Numbered from the stretch's first letter, positions 1 to 8,590 are shown. The stretch is 64,000 nt of DNA from Spirochaeta isovalerica (GCF_014207565.1 NZ_JACHGJ010000002.1:930001-994000); one strand, 5' to 3'. The notes: generated from the letters alone by a model not told the origin. Numbers and translations: made by a program.

Positions 1-1
1 G

Positions 2-541
2 ACAAACCGGGATCTGATGGAACTGGTCGATGAAGGTCTGTTCCGGCTCGATCTCTACTACCGTCTCAATGTTTTTCCCATAAACGTTCCCCCTTTGAGA
101 ATGCGTAAAACCGATATCCCCTTGCTGGTGGACACTTTTATTGAAAAATACTCATCTATCACCAATAATAAAGTGAAGAGGATATCCACGCCGGCCATTG
201 ATATGCTCATGTCCTATCACTGGCCGGGGAATGTTCGGGAACTGGAGAACTGTATCGAAAGAGCTGTTATTCTGGCGGAGGATGAAGTGATTCACAGTTA
301 TCATCTTCCTCCGTCGCTTCAGACTATCGGAAAAGTTCCATCCGGGGAGACGGGAAGGCTGCAGTCCCAGCTGGATATTCTCGAGTATGAACTGGTTATA
401 GAAGAGCTGAAACGGACGGCCGGAAATATTAAGGAGGCGGCCGCTAATCTGGGGATCACATACCGGCAGTTCGGTCTGAGACTGGATAAGTACAAAATCA
501 ACATCGACAAATACAAGAAACAGGGAGTTTACAATGGCTGA
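2..541 (+). CDS. sigma-54-dependent transcriptional activator, C-terminal part (5' end outside window)
   Basis: The reading frame is open from the window edge. The visible protein starts late in the AAA+ domain (FRLDLYYRLNVFPI and the proline-rich PPLR motif typical of NtrC/NifA-type activators), continues through the sensor II helix (WPGNVRELENCIERAV), and ends with a Fis-type helix-turn-helix near residues 145-170 (IKEAAANLGITYRQFG). Such proteins bind upstream enhancers and remodel RNA polymerase carrying sigma-54. The long C-terminal helix-turn-helix resembles NifA more than NtrC. The N-terminal sensory domain lies outside the window, so the signal is unknown. Its last 8 bases overlap the following acetyltransferase gene, so the two are probably co-translated. 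Confidence 0.9.
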   Translation, partial: TNRDLMELVDEGLFRLDLYYRLNVFPINVPPLRMRKTDIPLLVDTFIEKYSSITNNKVKRISTPAIDMLMSYHWPGNVRELENCIERAVILAEDEVIHSYHLPPSLQTIGKVPSGETGRLQSQLDILEYELVIEELKRTAGNIKEAAANLGITYRQFGLRLDKYKINIDKYKKQGVYNG

Positions 542-1016
542 TTATAAAATTATTGATGCCGATTATTACAAAGCGGAACACATCGACGATATCATCACGG
601 TTCTGGAAAACTATAAAACCGGAGAGATGGGCGATGGCGTCCCTTATACGGAAGTGGAAAAAGCCAGGCTCCGAACCCAATTCCTGGTTCATCCCAATGT
701 TATGGTTTTTCTCCTGTACACGAAATCCGGGGAAATAGCCGGAGGGGCTGTTTGCTTCAAATCATTTTCCACATTCAATACGGACAACATCATTAATATC
801 CACGACCTTTGCGTAATCGATAAGTTCCGGGGAAGGGGATACGGACGGGCTTTGACCGAGTATATCGTTCAGAAGGGTAAGGATCAGCTCTGTTCAAGAC
901 TGACTCTGGAAGTTCGCGAGGATAACGGGATCGCCCAGGATCTGTATAAGAAGTTCGGATTTGACGATATGGCGCCGAAGATGCATTTCTGGCGGAAGAA
1001 ACTGCATCATGATTGA
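534..1016 (+). CDS. GNAT family N-acetyltransferase
   Basis: A 160-residue protein with the GNAT fold. The acetyl-CoA pyrophosphate-binding loop is visible as FRGRGYGRALTEYI around residues 101-114 (consensus RxxGxG/A), after beta-4 (NIHDLCVIDKF). Late motif B follows (LEVREDNGIAQDLYKKFGF), usual for amino-group acetyltransferases. The start codon lies inside the last codons of the sigma-54 activator gene, indicating translational coupling. The acceptor substrate cannot be deduced. Confidence 0.85.
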   Translation: MADYKIIDADYYKAEHIDDIITVLENYKTGEMGDGVPYTEVEKARLRTQFLVHPNVMVFLLYTKSGEIAGGAVCFKSFSTFNTDNIINIHDLCVIDKFRGRGYGRALTEYIVQKGKDQLCSRLTLEVREDNGIAQDLYKKFGFDDMAPKMHFWRKKLHHD

Positions 1017-1215
1017 TCAGTAATCCTGACTTGGTGCTGATCACTTCCGCAGACGGCTCGACCTGATTCTGATTTCAATCTGGATTCTCCCTATTGAGGT
1101 TGTCAAAACAGGAAAAACACTTCTCGCTATAGTTATTATGAATAGATCTCTGTAATCTCATCAAATCCAGATATTCATGTTATTCAGGAAATTAACATAT
1201 TAGTTTACTTTTACT

Positions 1216-1245
1216 GTTGCGTGCGCAACGTAATTGAAGTATAGT
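1216..1245 (+). promoter_or_regulatory. marR-type promoter with overlapping palindromic operator
   Basis: A TTGCGT -35 box (1217-1222) is followed by a 17-base spacer and a TATAGT -10 box (1240-1245). A perfect inverted repeat, GTTGCG-TG-CGCAAC (1216-1229), covers the -35 box. Such a position suits autorepression by the MarR-type regulator encoded immediately downstream. Transcription would start about position 1252, on the A of the ATG. Confidence 0.6.
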
Positions 1246-1251
1246 GTCAAA

Positions 1252-1698
1252 ATGAAACAGAAAGAATTGGGCGATTTAATAATATTCCTTGCAAAAGAGC
1301 TCAAGTGGGAAACAGAGAAGCTCTTCAAAGAGATGAACATGGGACAGGGCCAACTAATGATGCTTCTTTTTCTAATGGGGGAGCGGGAACTTCCCATTCG
1401 CCAGGATCTTATTGCAAAGAAAATCGGACTGAATAAAGCAAATGTCAGTAGAAACATCTCGAAACTGAAATCCAAAAATCTTGTATCGGCAGAACAGGAT
1501 CCTGAAGACTCGAGGAAGTTGCTTATCCATATGACTGAAAAATCAGAAAAGCTCAGAGACGATTTTGCTATCGGATTCCGGAAGATGCAGGATCAATTGA
1601 CATTTGATATCCCGGAAAAAGATCTTGCGACAACCTGCAAGGTGCTGGAAAAGATTCATATGAATCTTGATTTATATAGAAGAGGAGAAGAGCGGTGA
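1252..1698 (+). CDS. MarR family winged-helix transcriptional regulator
   Basis: About 148 residues, the usual MarR length. The winged helix-turn-helix includes IRQDLIAKKIGLNKANVSRNISKLKSKNLV, followed by the wing motif EDSRKLLIHMTEK, whose D-R pair is the MarR signature. ATG 1252 is chosen over an upstream in-frame TTG at 1234 because the likely transcription start falls at 1252; no Shine-Dalgarno sequence precedes it. It probably binds the palindrome at 1216-1229 and controls itself and the next gene, which starts inside its last codons (GTGA overlap). The ligand is unknown; redox stress or a phenolic compound are possibilities from the family only. Confidence 0.85.
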   Translation: MKQKELGDLIIFLAKELKWETEKLFKEMNMGQGQLMMLLFLMGERELPIRQDLIAKKIGLNKANVSRNISKLKSKNLVSAEQDPEDSRKLLIHMTEKSEKLRDDFAIGFRKMQDQLTFDIPEKDLATTCKVLEKIHMNLDLYRRGEER

Positions 1699-2474
1699 AA
1701 ATAGAAATACGATATTTCAGTGGAACAGGTAATACTGCGATTACGGCGGCAGCACTGGGGAAGGCTCTAAAGGAATTGGGAGAAATCTCAATATCATCCA
1801 TTGAAGAGAATATTCCGGTCGGGAGCGATACTGATTTACTAATTTTGGGAGGACCGATTTATGCTGGAAATATTCCTGAAAAACTTATCCGCTGGCTCCT
1901 GAGAAATGTAGAAAGTAATAAATGTTCGGGAAAGGCTATTGTCTTTACTACTTCGGCAGGATTGAAAAATGCCTTTGGAAACAAATCAATGAGCTTAAAA
2001 TTAATCAAAAAAGGTTATTCAATATATGGTACAGCCGCTTTTGAAATGCCGAGAAACTATTATTTCGGATCATACGAAAAGCCGGCTTCCGATATAATTA
2101 AAGAAGAATTGAAGAGCATTTCAGAAAAAAGCGCTGATTTTATCAGGTCCATAGATTGGGATTCCCCGATTAAACCCGACAGCAAAGGTATTCTGCAACT
2201 CGATCTTTTTGCAGAACTTTTTTCGGTTATGGCAAGATTCATGGGGAAAAGTTACAGGGTCGATGAATCTTGCATTCGCTGTGGAAAGTGTGTGAAGAAC
2301 TGCCCGACCAGGAATATCCGGATGAATGAGAATGGAGTAAAATTCAATTTATCCTGTATGCATTGCACCAGATGCCTCCACGGCTGCCCCGTAAACGCCA
2401 TCAGTTACAAAGGCATTAAATATGAACAGTACAAGCCCGATGAAATACTTCTGAAAATACAAGAAAACAATTGA
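1695..2474 (+). CDS. EFR1-type flavodoxin / 2[4Fe-4S] ferredoxin fusion protein
   Basis: A 259-residue protein. The N-terminal flavodoxin-like domain starts with the FMN phosphate loop FSGTGNTA (about residues 8-15) and contains LGGPIYAGNIPEKL. A C-terminal bacterial ferredoxin domain carries two clusters: CIRCGKCVKNCP and CMHCTRCLHGCP, each CxxCxxCxxxCP. This is the EFR1 arrangement, thought to carry electrons between FMN and iron-sulfur centres in anaerobes; the partners are not known. It overlaps the MarR gene by 4 bases, so it is the likely regulated target. No membrane segment is seen. Confidence 0.85.
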   Translation: MKIEIRYFSGTGNTAITAAALGKALKELGEISISSIEENIPVGSDTDLLILGGPIYAGNIPEKLIRWLLRNVESNKCSGKAIVFTTSAGLKNAFGNKSMSLKLIKKGYSIYGTAAFEMPRNYYFGSYEKPASDIIKEELKSISEKSADFIRSIDWDSPIKPDSKGILQLDLFAELFSVMARFMGKSYRVDESCIRCGKCVKNCPTRNIRMNENGVKFNLSCMHCTRCLHGCPVNAISYKGIKYEQYKPDEILLKIQENN

Positions 2475-2522
2475 ATTTCAAGGCTGATTTCTCTAGAGCT
2501 CCACAATAAATGTTTTTGAAAC

Positions 2523-2556
2523 AAAAAAGCCCGGGTTACGAAGGAAAACCGGGTTT
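2523..2556 (-). terminator. Rho-independent terminator of the gene at 2585-3514
   Basis: AAGCCCGG (2528-2535) pairs with CCGGGTTT (2549-2556), with one G-T pair. On the minus strand the stem is followed directly by a run of T (the A run 2523-2529 on the plus strand). On the plus strand no T run follows, so it mainly serves the minus-strand gene. Confidence 0.7.
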
Positions 2557-2584
2557 CAGGTAATATAACTTACCGGAAAGGAAG

Positions 2585-3514
2585 TCAACCCGCTTCGCTG
2601 CACAGATCCGGTGTCTCAGCCGGGATTCCGGGAATATAGGGGTTGACCGTAAAACGGCTTCTCAGGTGAACCTTTCCCGCTGTTCGCGTTCCCTTTCGGA
2701 AAGTTACCATGTTCTCATCAAAGGAGATGCGGAGGGGTTCGATGCGATAACTGTTCTCCCCGCACAGGCTGCTTTTCCTCTCCGGTGTAAAAGTGGATCG
2801 GAATCCCCAGTCATCCATAAGGGTGACTTCATTACGGGTTGTCGTCAGAGCCTCCACTTCACCGGATTCGGTGAAAACTAATGAGTTCCGGCTCCCGTCT
2901 AGTCCGTTTATATCACTGTCGTATGCCCATATTTTTCCGATTGATGTCCGGACTTCCGCAGGGACGGCTGGTTCGCAGGAATGCAGCGAACCGTCTTTAT
3001 AGAATGAGACTCCTTTGCGAATCAGAATTTCACCGGATGGTGTTTCCAGAGTGGAACGCTCGCCTGGCCAGAGAGTCAGACTCTTTAGCAACCCGGTTTT
3101 ATAAAATTCGATATTGATCGGTTTTACCGCCAGGATTCCCCAGTATGTAGGGATTGTAAGCGTTTCAGCTAATTTATACTCATCGTTTTCACTCCAGTAA
3201 CCGGAAACTTTTCCGTTCAGGGGGAAGAGGCGGTGAAGCGAACCGTCGGGATAAAACGTAAGAAGTTCCGCTTCGAAATTTCCAACGGAGGTTCTCACTG
3301 TCTGTGCGCGTTGAAGAGCTATGGTTTTGATCATGCCGTTTTTATGGAACTTTACAGGAGAGAGTTTTTTTCTGCCGTGATCCTCCACCATGTAGGCAGG
3401 CGTGTAATGTCCTGCCGATGTTTCGATCTGACATTCTTCAAGGGGCTGAAATGTTTCGGGAGACCCGTCATTTCTGTAAGTATAAAGTCCTTTTGCGGTT
3501 TTCAGTGTTTTCAT
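2585..3514 (-). CDS. hypothetical protein with repeated beta-hairpin (YxDGSLH-like) units
   Basis: About 309 residues from ATG 3514; an upstream in-frame TTG (3547) lacks a ribosome-binding site, whereas AAAGGGC precedes the ATG closely. I do not recognise the family. The protein has no signal peptide or membrane span. It contains repeats of the type 'F/Y-x-DGSLH' or 'FxxxGxIK' (HKNGMIKTI, YPDGSLHRL, YKTGLLKSL, YKDGSLHSC, TESGEVEAL) separated by strands such as TSVGNFEAELL and TSIGKIWAY. The pattern recalls MORN-like or WG-like beta-hairpin repeats and suggests an elongated beta-structure. It stands alone between a terminator and a 3' neighbour. Confidence 0.6.
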   Translation of the reverse strand: MKTLKTAKGLYTYRNDGSPETFQPLEECQIETSAGHYTPAYMVEDHGRKKLSPVKFHKNGMIKTIALQRAQTVRTSVGNFEAELLTFYPDGSLHRLFPLNGKVSGYWSENDEYKLAETLTIPTYWGILAVKPINIEFYKTGLLKSLTLWPGERSTLETPSGEILIRKGVSFYKDGSLHSCEPAVPAEVRTSIGKIWAYDSDINGLDGSRNSLVFTESGEVEALTTTRNEVTLMDDWGFRSTFTPERKSSLCGENSYRIEPLRISFDENMVTFRKGTRTAGKVHLRSRFTVNPYIPGIPAETPDLCSEAG

Positions 3515-3691
3515 GCCCTTTAAATTGCAAAAAGGATACCAAATCAAAAGAAATGTAACATTTATATTTTTTAATATTTATATGGAAAGAAAATAGATGA
3601 ATTTGTTGTTCAAGTCCCAGGCATTCCAACATGTGATAAAGATACATAAATGTATTAAATTGCAAAAGGGTGAACATTTATGTTATTTTAT

Positions 3692-4453
3692 TCATGAAAA
3701 ATCCGGTGTGAAAATCAACCCCAGACCGAATGTAAATACCGAACTGTTCAGAATCCATGAACCGTTATCCTCCACAGCGTATCTGGCATATCGGTAGGAC
3801 GCTCTCCCCTCGATCTTGAACCATTCATTCACATGTCCGATCAGCGATAGGTAGGGCCCGTGGGAATACAACGGTGCTTCTCCCCAATTGAGAGCGAAAT
3901 AGAGGGAGTAGTTCAGTGATATGGTTAAAAGCGGAGTTCTGTCAGGCATGACCACAAAGGTAATTCCCGGTCGGACCAAGAGATTGTGGAGATTTTCAGA
4001 GACATTATAGATATACCGTATTTTTATCGGCGCTAACCAGTTTCTTCCCGGCAGAAAATCGAGAAGAAACCGCGGAGTGGCATCAAAAGTAATGAGATGT
4101 TCCGTTCTCCCCGCTGTATCTTCCCACCAGTGACTGTCCGGAGGACCGGCAGTGAAACTCCAGTCTTCCAGGTGTCTCGCCCCGGTTTGGAACGTATAAA
4201 AAGCCCCCATTTTCAGCCATGGCGCAACCTTTATGTAGGAGCCGGCTGTCATGGAGGCATAGCGGAACCGCCCTTCCGGTAAATGATACATCCCCTGCAG
4301 TTCAATATAGGGGTTGAACCGGTTGATTTTTCCCATTAAGGCCAATCGGGCTGGAAATTCCCATTGATTCTCTTCATAAGTCCAACTGAAGAGAGCCGGA
4401 GCAGAGAGAAGTATCAGTATCAGTAACAGCCTGGATCTTTTTTTATCAATCAT
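3692..4453 (-). CDS. putative outer-membrane beta-barrel-like exported protein
   Basis: About 253 residues. ATG 4453 is preceded by AAGGG at 9 bases and is preferred to an in-frame TTG six bases earlier. After a charged start comes a hydrophobic signal sequence (LLLILILLSAPALFSW). The rest alternates aromatic and polar residues in amphipathic strands (RFRYASMTAGSYIKV, LLTISLNYSLYFALNW, FKIEGRASYRYARYAV) and ends with FTFGLGLIFTPDFS, as in outer-membrane barrels. The family is not recognised. It overlaps the FecR-domain gene by 8 bases, so the two are co-expressed; the FecR-like protein may work in the same envelope compartment. Confidence 0.6.
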   Translation of the reverse strand: MIDKKRSRLLLILILLSAPALFSWTYEENQWEFPARLALMGKINRFNPYIELQGMYHLPEGRFRYASMTAGSYIKVAPWLKMGAFYTFQTGARHLEDWSFTAGPPDSHWWEDTAGRTEHLITFDATPRFLLDFLPGRNWLAPIKIRYIYNVSENLHNLLVRPGITFVVMPDRTPLLTISLNYSLYFALNWGEAPLYSHGPYLSLIGHVNEWFKIEGRASYRYARYAVEDNGSWILNSSVFTFGLGLIFTPDFS

Positions 4454-5120
4454 AATCAAAATCCCTTAAGTCCGCATAAGCTCCGCTCAGGTCAGTTTCG
4501 TCCTTCAACTCCCCCTTATCCGGGTCGATGTTCCAGTTCAGATCTGCCGTCCAGCTGTAGGAGCGGGGTGTTGTCAGTCGGTTCCCGGCTGGTATGGTTA
4601 TCCCTTCGCCTTCGCGGACTATGAGAGATTCTCCGGTTGCGGGCAGAGCCACCTCGACAGCCCCTTCATTGACGCAGAGCCAGATATCCGGCGTTTCCTC
4701 GATGGTTTCTCCGAAAGCGACAAAGAATTCCGTACCCCGGACTCCCGCTACCGTATCGCCGGTCCGCACATTGTATTCCTTTCCCAGAAGTTTTTTGATT
4801 CTTGAGAACAGTCCGCCTTGTCTGAGGCTGACATTAATGGACTGCCCGGCCGTTTCCAGTACCAATGTCGTATCTGATTTCAGTTTCAAGGTACAGCGCG
4901 ATTCGATTTCCAGAACGGCCAGTGAATCAGGACCGGTCAGAATCCGATCTCTCTCGAAAAGCGGAGTCCCGAAATCGCCGGATATTTCTTTGTTATCTCT
5001 TATTATAGTCACCATGCCTTCGAGATAGGATATATGGGATTCAGTCCATATCTGGAATGTAAAAAGAATTAAAATGGTGGGAAAAACAAGGCTATGTAGC
5101 CCTATTCTGCAAGTTTTCAT
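4446..5120 (-). CDS. FecR-domain protein, exported or membrane-anchored
   Basis: About 224 residues from ATG 5120, which has AAAGG 8 bases upstream; a longer frame starts 114 bases earlier without support. A hydrophobic N-terminal segment (LVFPTILILFTFQIW) is a signal or anchor. A FecR domain follows, with the typical order: LFERDRILTGPDSLAVLEI, the charged strand LKLKSDTTLVL, and the diagnostic AGVRGTEFFVAFG. In many spirochaetes and Bacteroidota such stand-alone FecR domains sit in the periplasm rather than acting as anti-sigma partners; no ECF sigma gene is nearby. It is translated together with the downstream barrel-like protein. Confidence 0.75.
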   Translation of the reverse strand: MKTCRIGLHSLVFPTILILFTFQIWTESHISYLEGMVTIIRDNKEISGDFGTPLFERDRILTGPDSLAVLEIESRCTLKLKSDTTLVLETAGQSINVSLRQGGLFSRIKKLLGKEYNVRTGDTVAGVRGTEFFVAFGETIEETPDIWLCVNEGAVEVALPATGESLIVREGEGITIPAGNRLTTPRSYSWTADLNWNIDPDKGELKDETDLSGAYADLRDFDYD

Positions 5121-5169
5121 ATGACAACCTTTGGTTATGTAAAGCAAACAGTAATAGTTATTATTACTA

Positions 5170-5198
5170 AATATAACCGCAGCTGTTTCATAAAACAA
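5170..5198 (-). promoter_or_regulatory. sigma-70-type promoter for the FecR-domain gene
   Basis: On the minus strand TTGTTT (5193-5198) is separated by 17 bases from TATATT (5170-5175), giving an untranslated leader of about 45-50 bases before ATG 5120. It directly follows the terminator of the upstream operon. Confidence 0.5.
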
Positions 5199-5234
5199 TG
5201 ATTGGCCGGCTTTTTTAACAAGCCGGCTAATCAT
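5198..5234 (-). terminator. terminator of the mannobiose operon
   Basis: A strong hairpin: ATGATTgGCCGGCTT and AAGCCGGCtAATCAT pair with one mismatch around the short loop TTTTAAC. It starts 3 bases after the TAG stop of the GH130 gene. The following minus-strand sequence (TTGTTTT) is a modest T tract that also forms the next -35 box. Confidence 0.65.
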
Positions 5235-5237
5235 TAT

Positions 5238-6398
5238 CTAGAGTGACCTGTTCCTCTCTATCATCTCCAATCTCTGCTTAACCGATTCATGAGACGTCAG
5301 CGGATCGGCCGGCGTATTTTTGCAGTAATCGACAAGCTGTCCTACTGTCGACAGGGCGACATGCATTCGCGTGTCCGAAGAGGCGTAGTAGATGAACAGC
5401 CTTCCGTCATCATCGGCTATCAAACCGTTGGTGAATACGACGTTGGACACATCTCCCACTCTTTCGCTTCCTCTGGGAGCGATGAGATAGCCGCCGGGAG
5501 TGTAAAGCAGTTTTTCCGGATCATCGAGCTCGGTCATAAAGGCGTAAATGACATAGCGCAGGCCGTCGGCCGTGTTGCGGACGCCATGGGCAATATGGAG
5601 CCAGCCTTCATCGGTTTTGACCGGTGGGGCGCCGGCTCCGTTCTTTACTTCCTTAATGGTATGGTAGATCTTCTCATCGAGAACGGTTTCCCTTTCGATA
5701 ACCGCATCGGTCATATCGTCGCAGTAGCCGACGGATATTCCACCCCCCGATCCCGTGTCGATAAATCCGTCCTGAGGCCTTGTGTAGAGAAGATATTTCC
5801 CTTTTACAAATTCGGGGTGGAGAACCACATTTCTCTGCTGTGACGAAGGCGTCTTCAGGTCCGGGAGCCGTTCCCAGTTTTCCAGATCTTTTGTCCGGAT
5901 CATGGCGGCGCTGGCGACCGCGCTGGCCGTATCGCCGGGAGCCGCATCGGGATCCTTCCGTTCGGCGCAGTAAATGCCGTATATCCAACCGTCTTCGTGC
6001 TGCGTCAGTCTCATATCGTAGGAGTTTGTCTCTTTGCGGGGGTTCTCCGGCATCAGGAGGGGCTTTCCGGTGAAGCTAAAGTGGATTCCGTCATCACTTT
6101 CCGCCAGGCCGAAGAAGGATTTTCTGTCCATTCCCTCGATCCGGCACATCAGGTAGTATTTTCCCTTGATTCTGATGGCACCGGAGTTCATAACTGCATT
6201 GATGCCCATTCTCTCCATGAAATAGGGGTTGGTTGTTTCATTTAAATCGTATCGCCAGTCCAGCGGCGTGTGCTCCGCTGTCAGAATGGGATATTTATAT
6301 CTTGTATATATTCCATTCCCGGGAAGGACCGGTTCGTTTTTCAGGGTCAGAAGCTCCGCATGGGCTTTCTCTACCTTAGCTTTTCTCTCTTTAAACAT
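5238..6398 (-). CDS. GH130 family 4-O-beta-D-mannosyl-D-glucose phosphorylase
   Basis: 386 residues, the size of GH130 subfamily 1 enzymes. Visible family features are an N-terminal [22 protein letters not shown], the [24 protein letters not shown] region that carries the catalytic acid in these five-bladed propellers, the blade sequences [21 protein letters not shown] and [20 protein letters not shown], and [19 protein letters not shown] with phosphate-site basic and His residues. The family phosphorolyses mannosyl-(beta-1,4)-glucose to mannose 1-phosphate and glucose. The gene overlaps the upstream cellobiose 2-epimerase by 8 bases, matching the known bacterial mannobiose pathway, so the substrate is inferred with some confidence. 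The protein is cytosolic; no signal peptide is present. Confidence 0.88.
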   Translation of the reverse strand: MFKERKAKVEKAHAELLTLKNEPVLPGNGIYTRYKYPILTAEHTPLDWRYDLNETTNPYFMERMGINAVMNSGAIRIKGKYYLMCRIEGMDRKSFFGLAESDDGIHFSFTGKPLLMPENPRKETNSYDMRLTQHEDGWIYGIYCAERKDPDAAPGDTASAVASAAMIRTKDLENWERLPDLKTPSSQQRNVVLHPEFVKGKYLLYTRPQDGFIDTGSGGGISVGYCDDMTDAVIERETVLDEKIYHTIKEVKNGAGAPPVKTDEGWLHIAHGVRNTADGLRYVIYAFMTELDDPEKLLYTPGGYLIAPRGSERVGDVSNVVFTNGLIADDDGRLFIYYASSDTRMHVALSTVGQLVDYCKNTPADPLTSHESVKQRLEMIERNRSL

Positions 6399-7590
6399 TT
6401 ATTTTCTCCTGTTTCTCTATTCTGTGAAGCAGTTCCATACAGGCCCGGCCATTGTGATAAGGCGTTTTCCACATTCCGCCTTTTTCCCGGTTCATGACTG
6501 ATCCGTCATCATTGATTCCCCAGAACCATTCTCCGTTTTTTCTGTCGGTTTGAACATTCACAATATAATCCCAGAGCTTTTCCAGTTTATGAAGATAATC
6601 CTCTATGCCGGTCATCTCCCAGCTGTTCAGAAGACTGACGGCGTATTCCGCCTGGACCCACCATATCCTGGTTCTGTCGAGGTGCCCGTCGTGTTTTTCA
6701 TTGTAGAGGCTTCCGTCGGGAGCTGTGGCTTTTGCGCTCGATACATCGAGAAGTCTTAACACAGTTTCCCTGTACTCTACCTGCAAATTTTCATCTCCGA
6801 GGATCTGAAGAGCTTCCCACAGGAGCCAGCTCGTCTCCACATCGTGCCCATAGGATTCCACATCGCCCGCGGGGGTCCAGTCTTTCGAGAAGTAAAGTTT
6901 CTGATGACCGGTTGAACGATCGTAGATCTTATCGGTAATGATTCTGATCAGAGAGACCAGCGCTTCCCTGACATCTTCTCTCCGGCTCTGCAGATAATAG
7001 CGGGTGTAGGCCTCGAGCATATGGAGGTTTGTGTTCATGGATTTCTCGCAGGCCATATCATCGGCGCCCAGATTGTTCACGCCTCCATAGGACCAGTCGC
7101 GGTTACAGGCTTCGTAATAGCCGCCCTTGTCTCTGTCCCGTCCGTATTGTTCCAGATAGGCGAAGATCCGGGAGCATAGTTTTTCTGTTTCCACTGAGGG
7201 GTTTACCATTTGATAGGTGCTCAGTCCGTAAAGAGCGAATGCCTGCCCGTAGAGGACTTTCTTGTCGTCGACTGGCTTTCCTTCACGGTCAACCAGCCAG
7301 TAGAATCCTCCGTAATCAGGATCTGTCAACGTGGAGATGAGAATATTATATAACTCCGAAGCGAATTCCAGGTATTCCGGTCGTTCTGTCATTCTGTATG
7401 CTTCCGAGTAGGTCCAGAGAAAACGCGAGGTCATAACCAGTCCTGTGGGCGATTCAGCATCGGGGATATTGTCATTTGATATTTCTCCGTATACTCCGCC
7501 GTTCATGTGGCGCATATGTTTCATCCAGTAGTTGAGTATATTTTTGTGAAGTTCAGCTTCGACATCCTTCTTGAATATTTGCCAGTTCAT
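6391..7590 (-). CDS. cellobiose 2-epimerase (AGE superfamily), mannobiose to mannosyl-glucose
   Basis: 399 residues, the length of cellobiose 2-epimerases. Key family sequences are [57 protein letters not shown] (active-site Arg/His region), [26 protein letters not shown] and WFWGINDDG. These (alpha/alpha)6-barrel enzymes epimerise the reducing-end sugar of beta-1,4-linked disaccharides. With the downstream GH130 phosphorylase it would turn mannobiose into mannose 1-phosphate and glucose. GGAGGG lies 6 bases before the ATG. No mannanase or sugar transporter is encoded beside it, so disaccharide uptake depends on genes elsewhere. Confidence 0.88.
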   Translation of the reverse strand: MNWQIFKKDVEAELHKNILNYWMKHMRHMNGGVYGEISNDNIPDAESPTGLVMTSRFLWTYSEAYRMTERPEYLEFASELYNILISTLTDPDYGGFYWLVDREGKPVDDKKVLYGQAFALYGLSTYQMVNPSVETEKLCSRIFAYLEQYGRDRDKGGYYEACNRDWSYGGVNNLGADDMACEKSMNTNLHMLEAYTRYYLQSRREDVREALVSLIRIITDKIYDRSTGHQKLYFSKDWTPAGDVESYGHDVETSWLLWEALQILGDENLQVEYRETVLRLLDVSSAKATAPDGSLYNEKHDGHLDRTRIWWVQAEYAVSLLNSWEMTGIEDYLHKLEKLWDYIVNVQTDRKNGEWFWGINDDGSVMNREKGGMWKTPYHNGRACMELLHRIEKQEKINV

Positions 7591-7607
7591 TCGACCCTCC
7601 GAAGATG

Positions 7608-7647
7608 ATTATACAGCAAAAGGATGTTAGTTGGAATAAAAACCAAC
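7608..7647 (-). promoter_or_regulatory. promoter and candidate operator of the mannobiose operon
   Basis: A perfect TATAAT -10 box on the minus strand (7608-7613) lies 17 bases from a weak TTCCAA -35 (7631-7636). The -35 lies inside an inverted repeat GTTGG-N8-CCAAC (7630-7647), a reasonable site for a sugar-responsive repressor or activator. No regulator gene is adjacent. Confidence 0.45.
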
Positions 7648-7811
7648 CTGCAAATTCTCGCATATTGCCATATTCTCAAATAAAATCACATGGCTAAACT
7701 CCGGGTCCGTGATTACACTTTCTGTTATGAAGGCCATAAAAAACAAAAAGAGGCCGGGACAATCGGAAAAACCAATCATAACATTCCGGCATTTCGCTGA
7801 ACGGAGGTTTT

Positions 7812-8012
7812 ATGAGTCAAGACGGAAGAAACAGGGCGGATATAAAAGCGGGACTCTCCGTATCCATTGTTCTCAAAAAAGATCAGCAAACCGGTGATCT
7901 GACTGAAGGCGTGGTCCGGGATATTCTGACAAACAGCTCTTTTCACCCCCACGGCATCAAAGTCAGACTGACCGATGGTCAGGTGGGGCGCGTGAAAGAG
8001 ATTCATCAGTAA
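7812..8012 (+). CDS. YwbE family protein
   Basis: 66 residues, the usual length of the YwbE family of Bacillus and many other bacteria. The hallmark sequence is RADIKAGLSVSIVLKKDQQTGDLTEGVVRDILTNSSFHPHGIKVRL, an SH3-like beta-barrel with a conserved central motif. The function is not established; nucleic-acid binding is only a guess from the fold. GGAGGT precedes the ATG at a normal distance. It is monocistronic, followed by a promoter for the next gene. Confidence 0.85.
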   Translation: MSQDGRNRADIKAGLSVSIVLKKDQQTGDLTEGVVRDILTNSSFHPHGIKVRLTDGQVGRVKEIHQ

Positions 8013-8041
8013 GCAATTTAGGAATCTAATTAAATTTTCCT

Positions 8042-8090
8042 TTGACAGGATTGTCGTTTCCCATTATTAATTTAGTAAATTACTAATTTA
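8042..8090 (+). promoter_or_regulatory. promoter with 23-base near-palindromic operator
   Basis: TTGACA (8042-8047) is 17 bases from TATTAA (8065-8070). Overlapping the -10 and start region is a near-perfect palindrome, 8068-8090, whose core TTAGTAA-A-TTACTAA (8072-8086) is exact and whose outer TAA/TTA arms also match. The site would suit a dimeric winged-helix or TetR-type repressor not encoded next to it. Confidence 0.55.
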
Positions 8091-8104
8091 GTAGAGGAGT
8101 AAAT

Positions 8105-8590
8105 ATGAAAATACCAGCTGACCTGAAACACAAACCGGTCATCGTTTCAGAGGATTACGATAAAATAGACGGTAGAAAATCGGGCGACACCGATGCCATG
8201 GGGCTCTCCCTGGGCCTGGCCCAGTGGAACGACAGGGGCAATGTGGACATATCGGCGAAAATCTGGCGCCATACGGGAGAGAAGTGGTCCCGCCAGTCGG
8301 AAGAGCTGCCTTTCCACAGAGTCCTCGATCTGGCCATTATGATAGGGCGGGCCAAGCTCTTTTTCCAGGAACGCTACCATATGAACGAGAAGGACTATCC
8401 CGGATATCCCCATCTGGACCGCATAGGTCTGCAGGGGGGAGCTATGAATTTTTCCATCTGCACCGATAATGACAAGCTGGAAGATGACATCAAGCTGTTT
8501 GATGATTGCCTTCACAAGGACGATGAAATCCTGAGCGAGCGGATGCAGGTCCTCGGCGGAATCCTGAAAGAACTGGGAATGGTCCGGTGA
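8105..8590 (+). CDS. conserved hypothetical protein, possibly DUF6530 family
   Basis: 161 residues, soluble, starting after a good GAGGAG site. Recognisable stretches are VSEDYDKIDGRKSGDTDAMGLSLGLAQWN, ISAKIWRHTGEKWSRQSEELP and HRVLDLAIMIGRAKLFFQERY. I associate these with DUF6530-type proteins, but only from memory and with limited certainty. No catalytic motif is evident. It is coupled by a GTGA overlap to the small gene downstream. Its promoter carries a conspicuous palindrome, so expression is probably conditional. Confidence 0.55.
   Translation: MKIPADLKHKPVIVSEDYDKIDGRKSGDTDAMGLSLGLAQWNDRGNVDISAKIWRHTGEKWSRQSEELPFHRVLDLAIMIGRAKLFFQERYHMNEKDYPGYPHLDRIGLQGGAMNFSICTDNDKLEDDIKLFDDCLHKDDEILSERMQVLGGILKELGMVR

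Noticed and set aside
1013-1042. Hairpin TGATCAG-N16-CTGATCA after the acetyltransferase gene
   Set aside because: The loop is long and no T run follows, so a terminator call is not supported.
7709-7897. 62-codon frame starting before ywbE
   Set aside because: Overlaps the YwbE gene in another frame, and YwbE has a strong ribosome site and family match.
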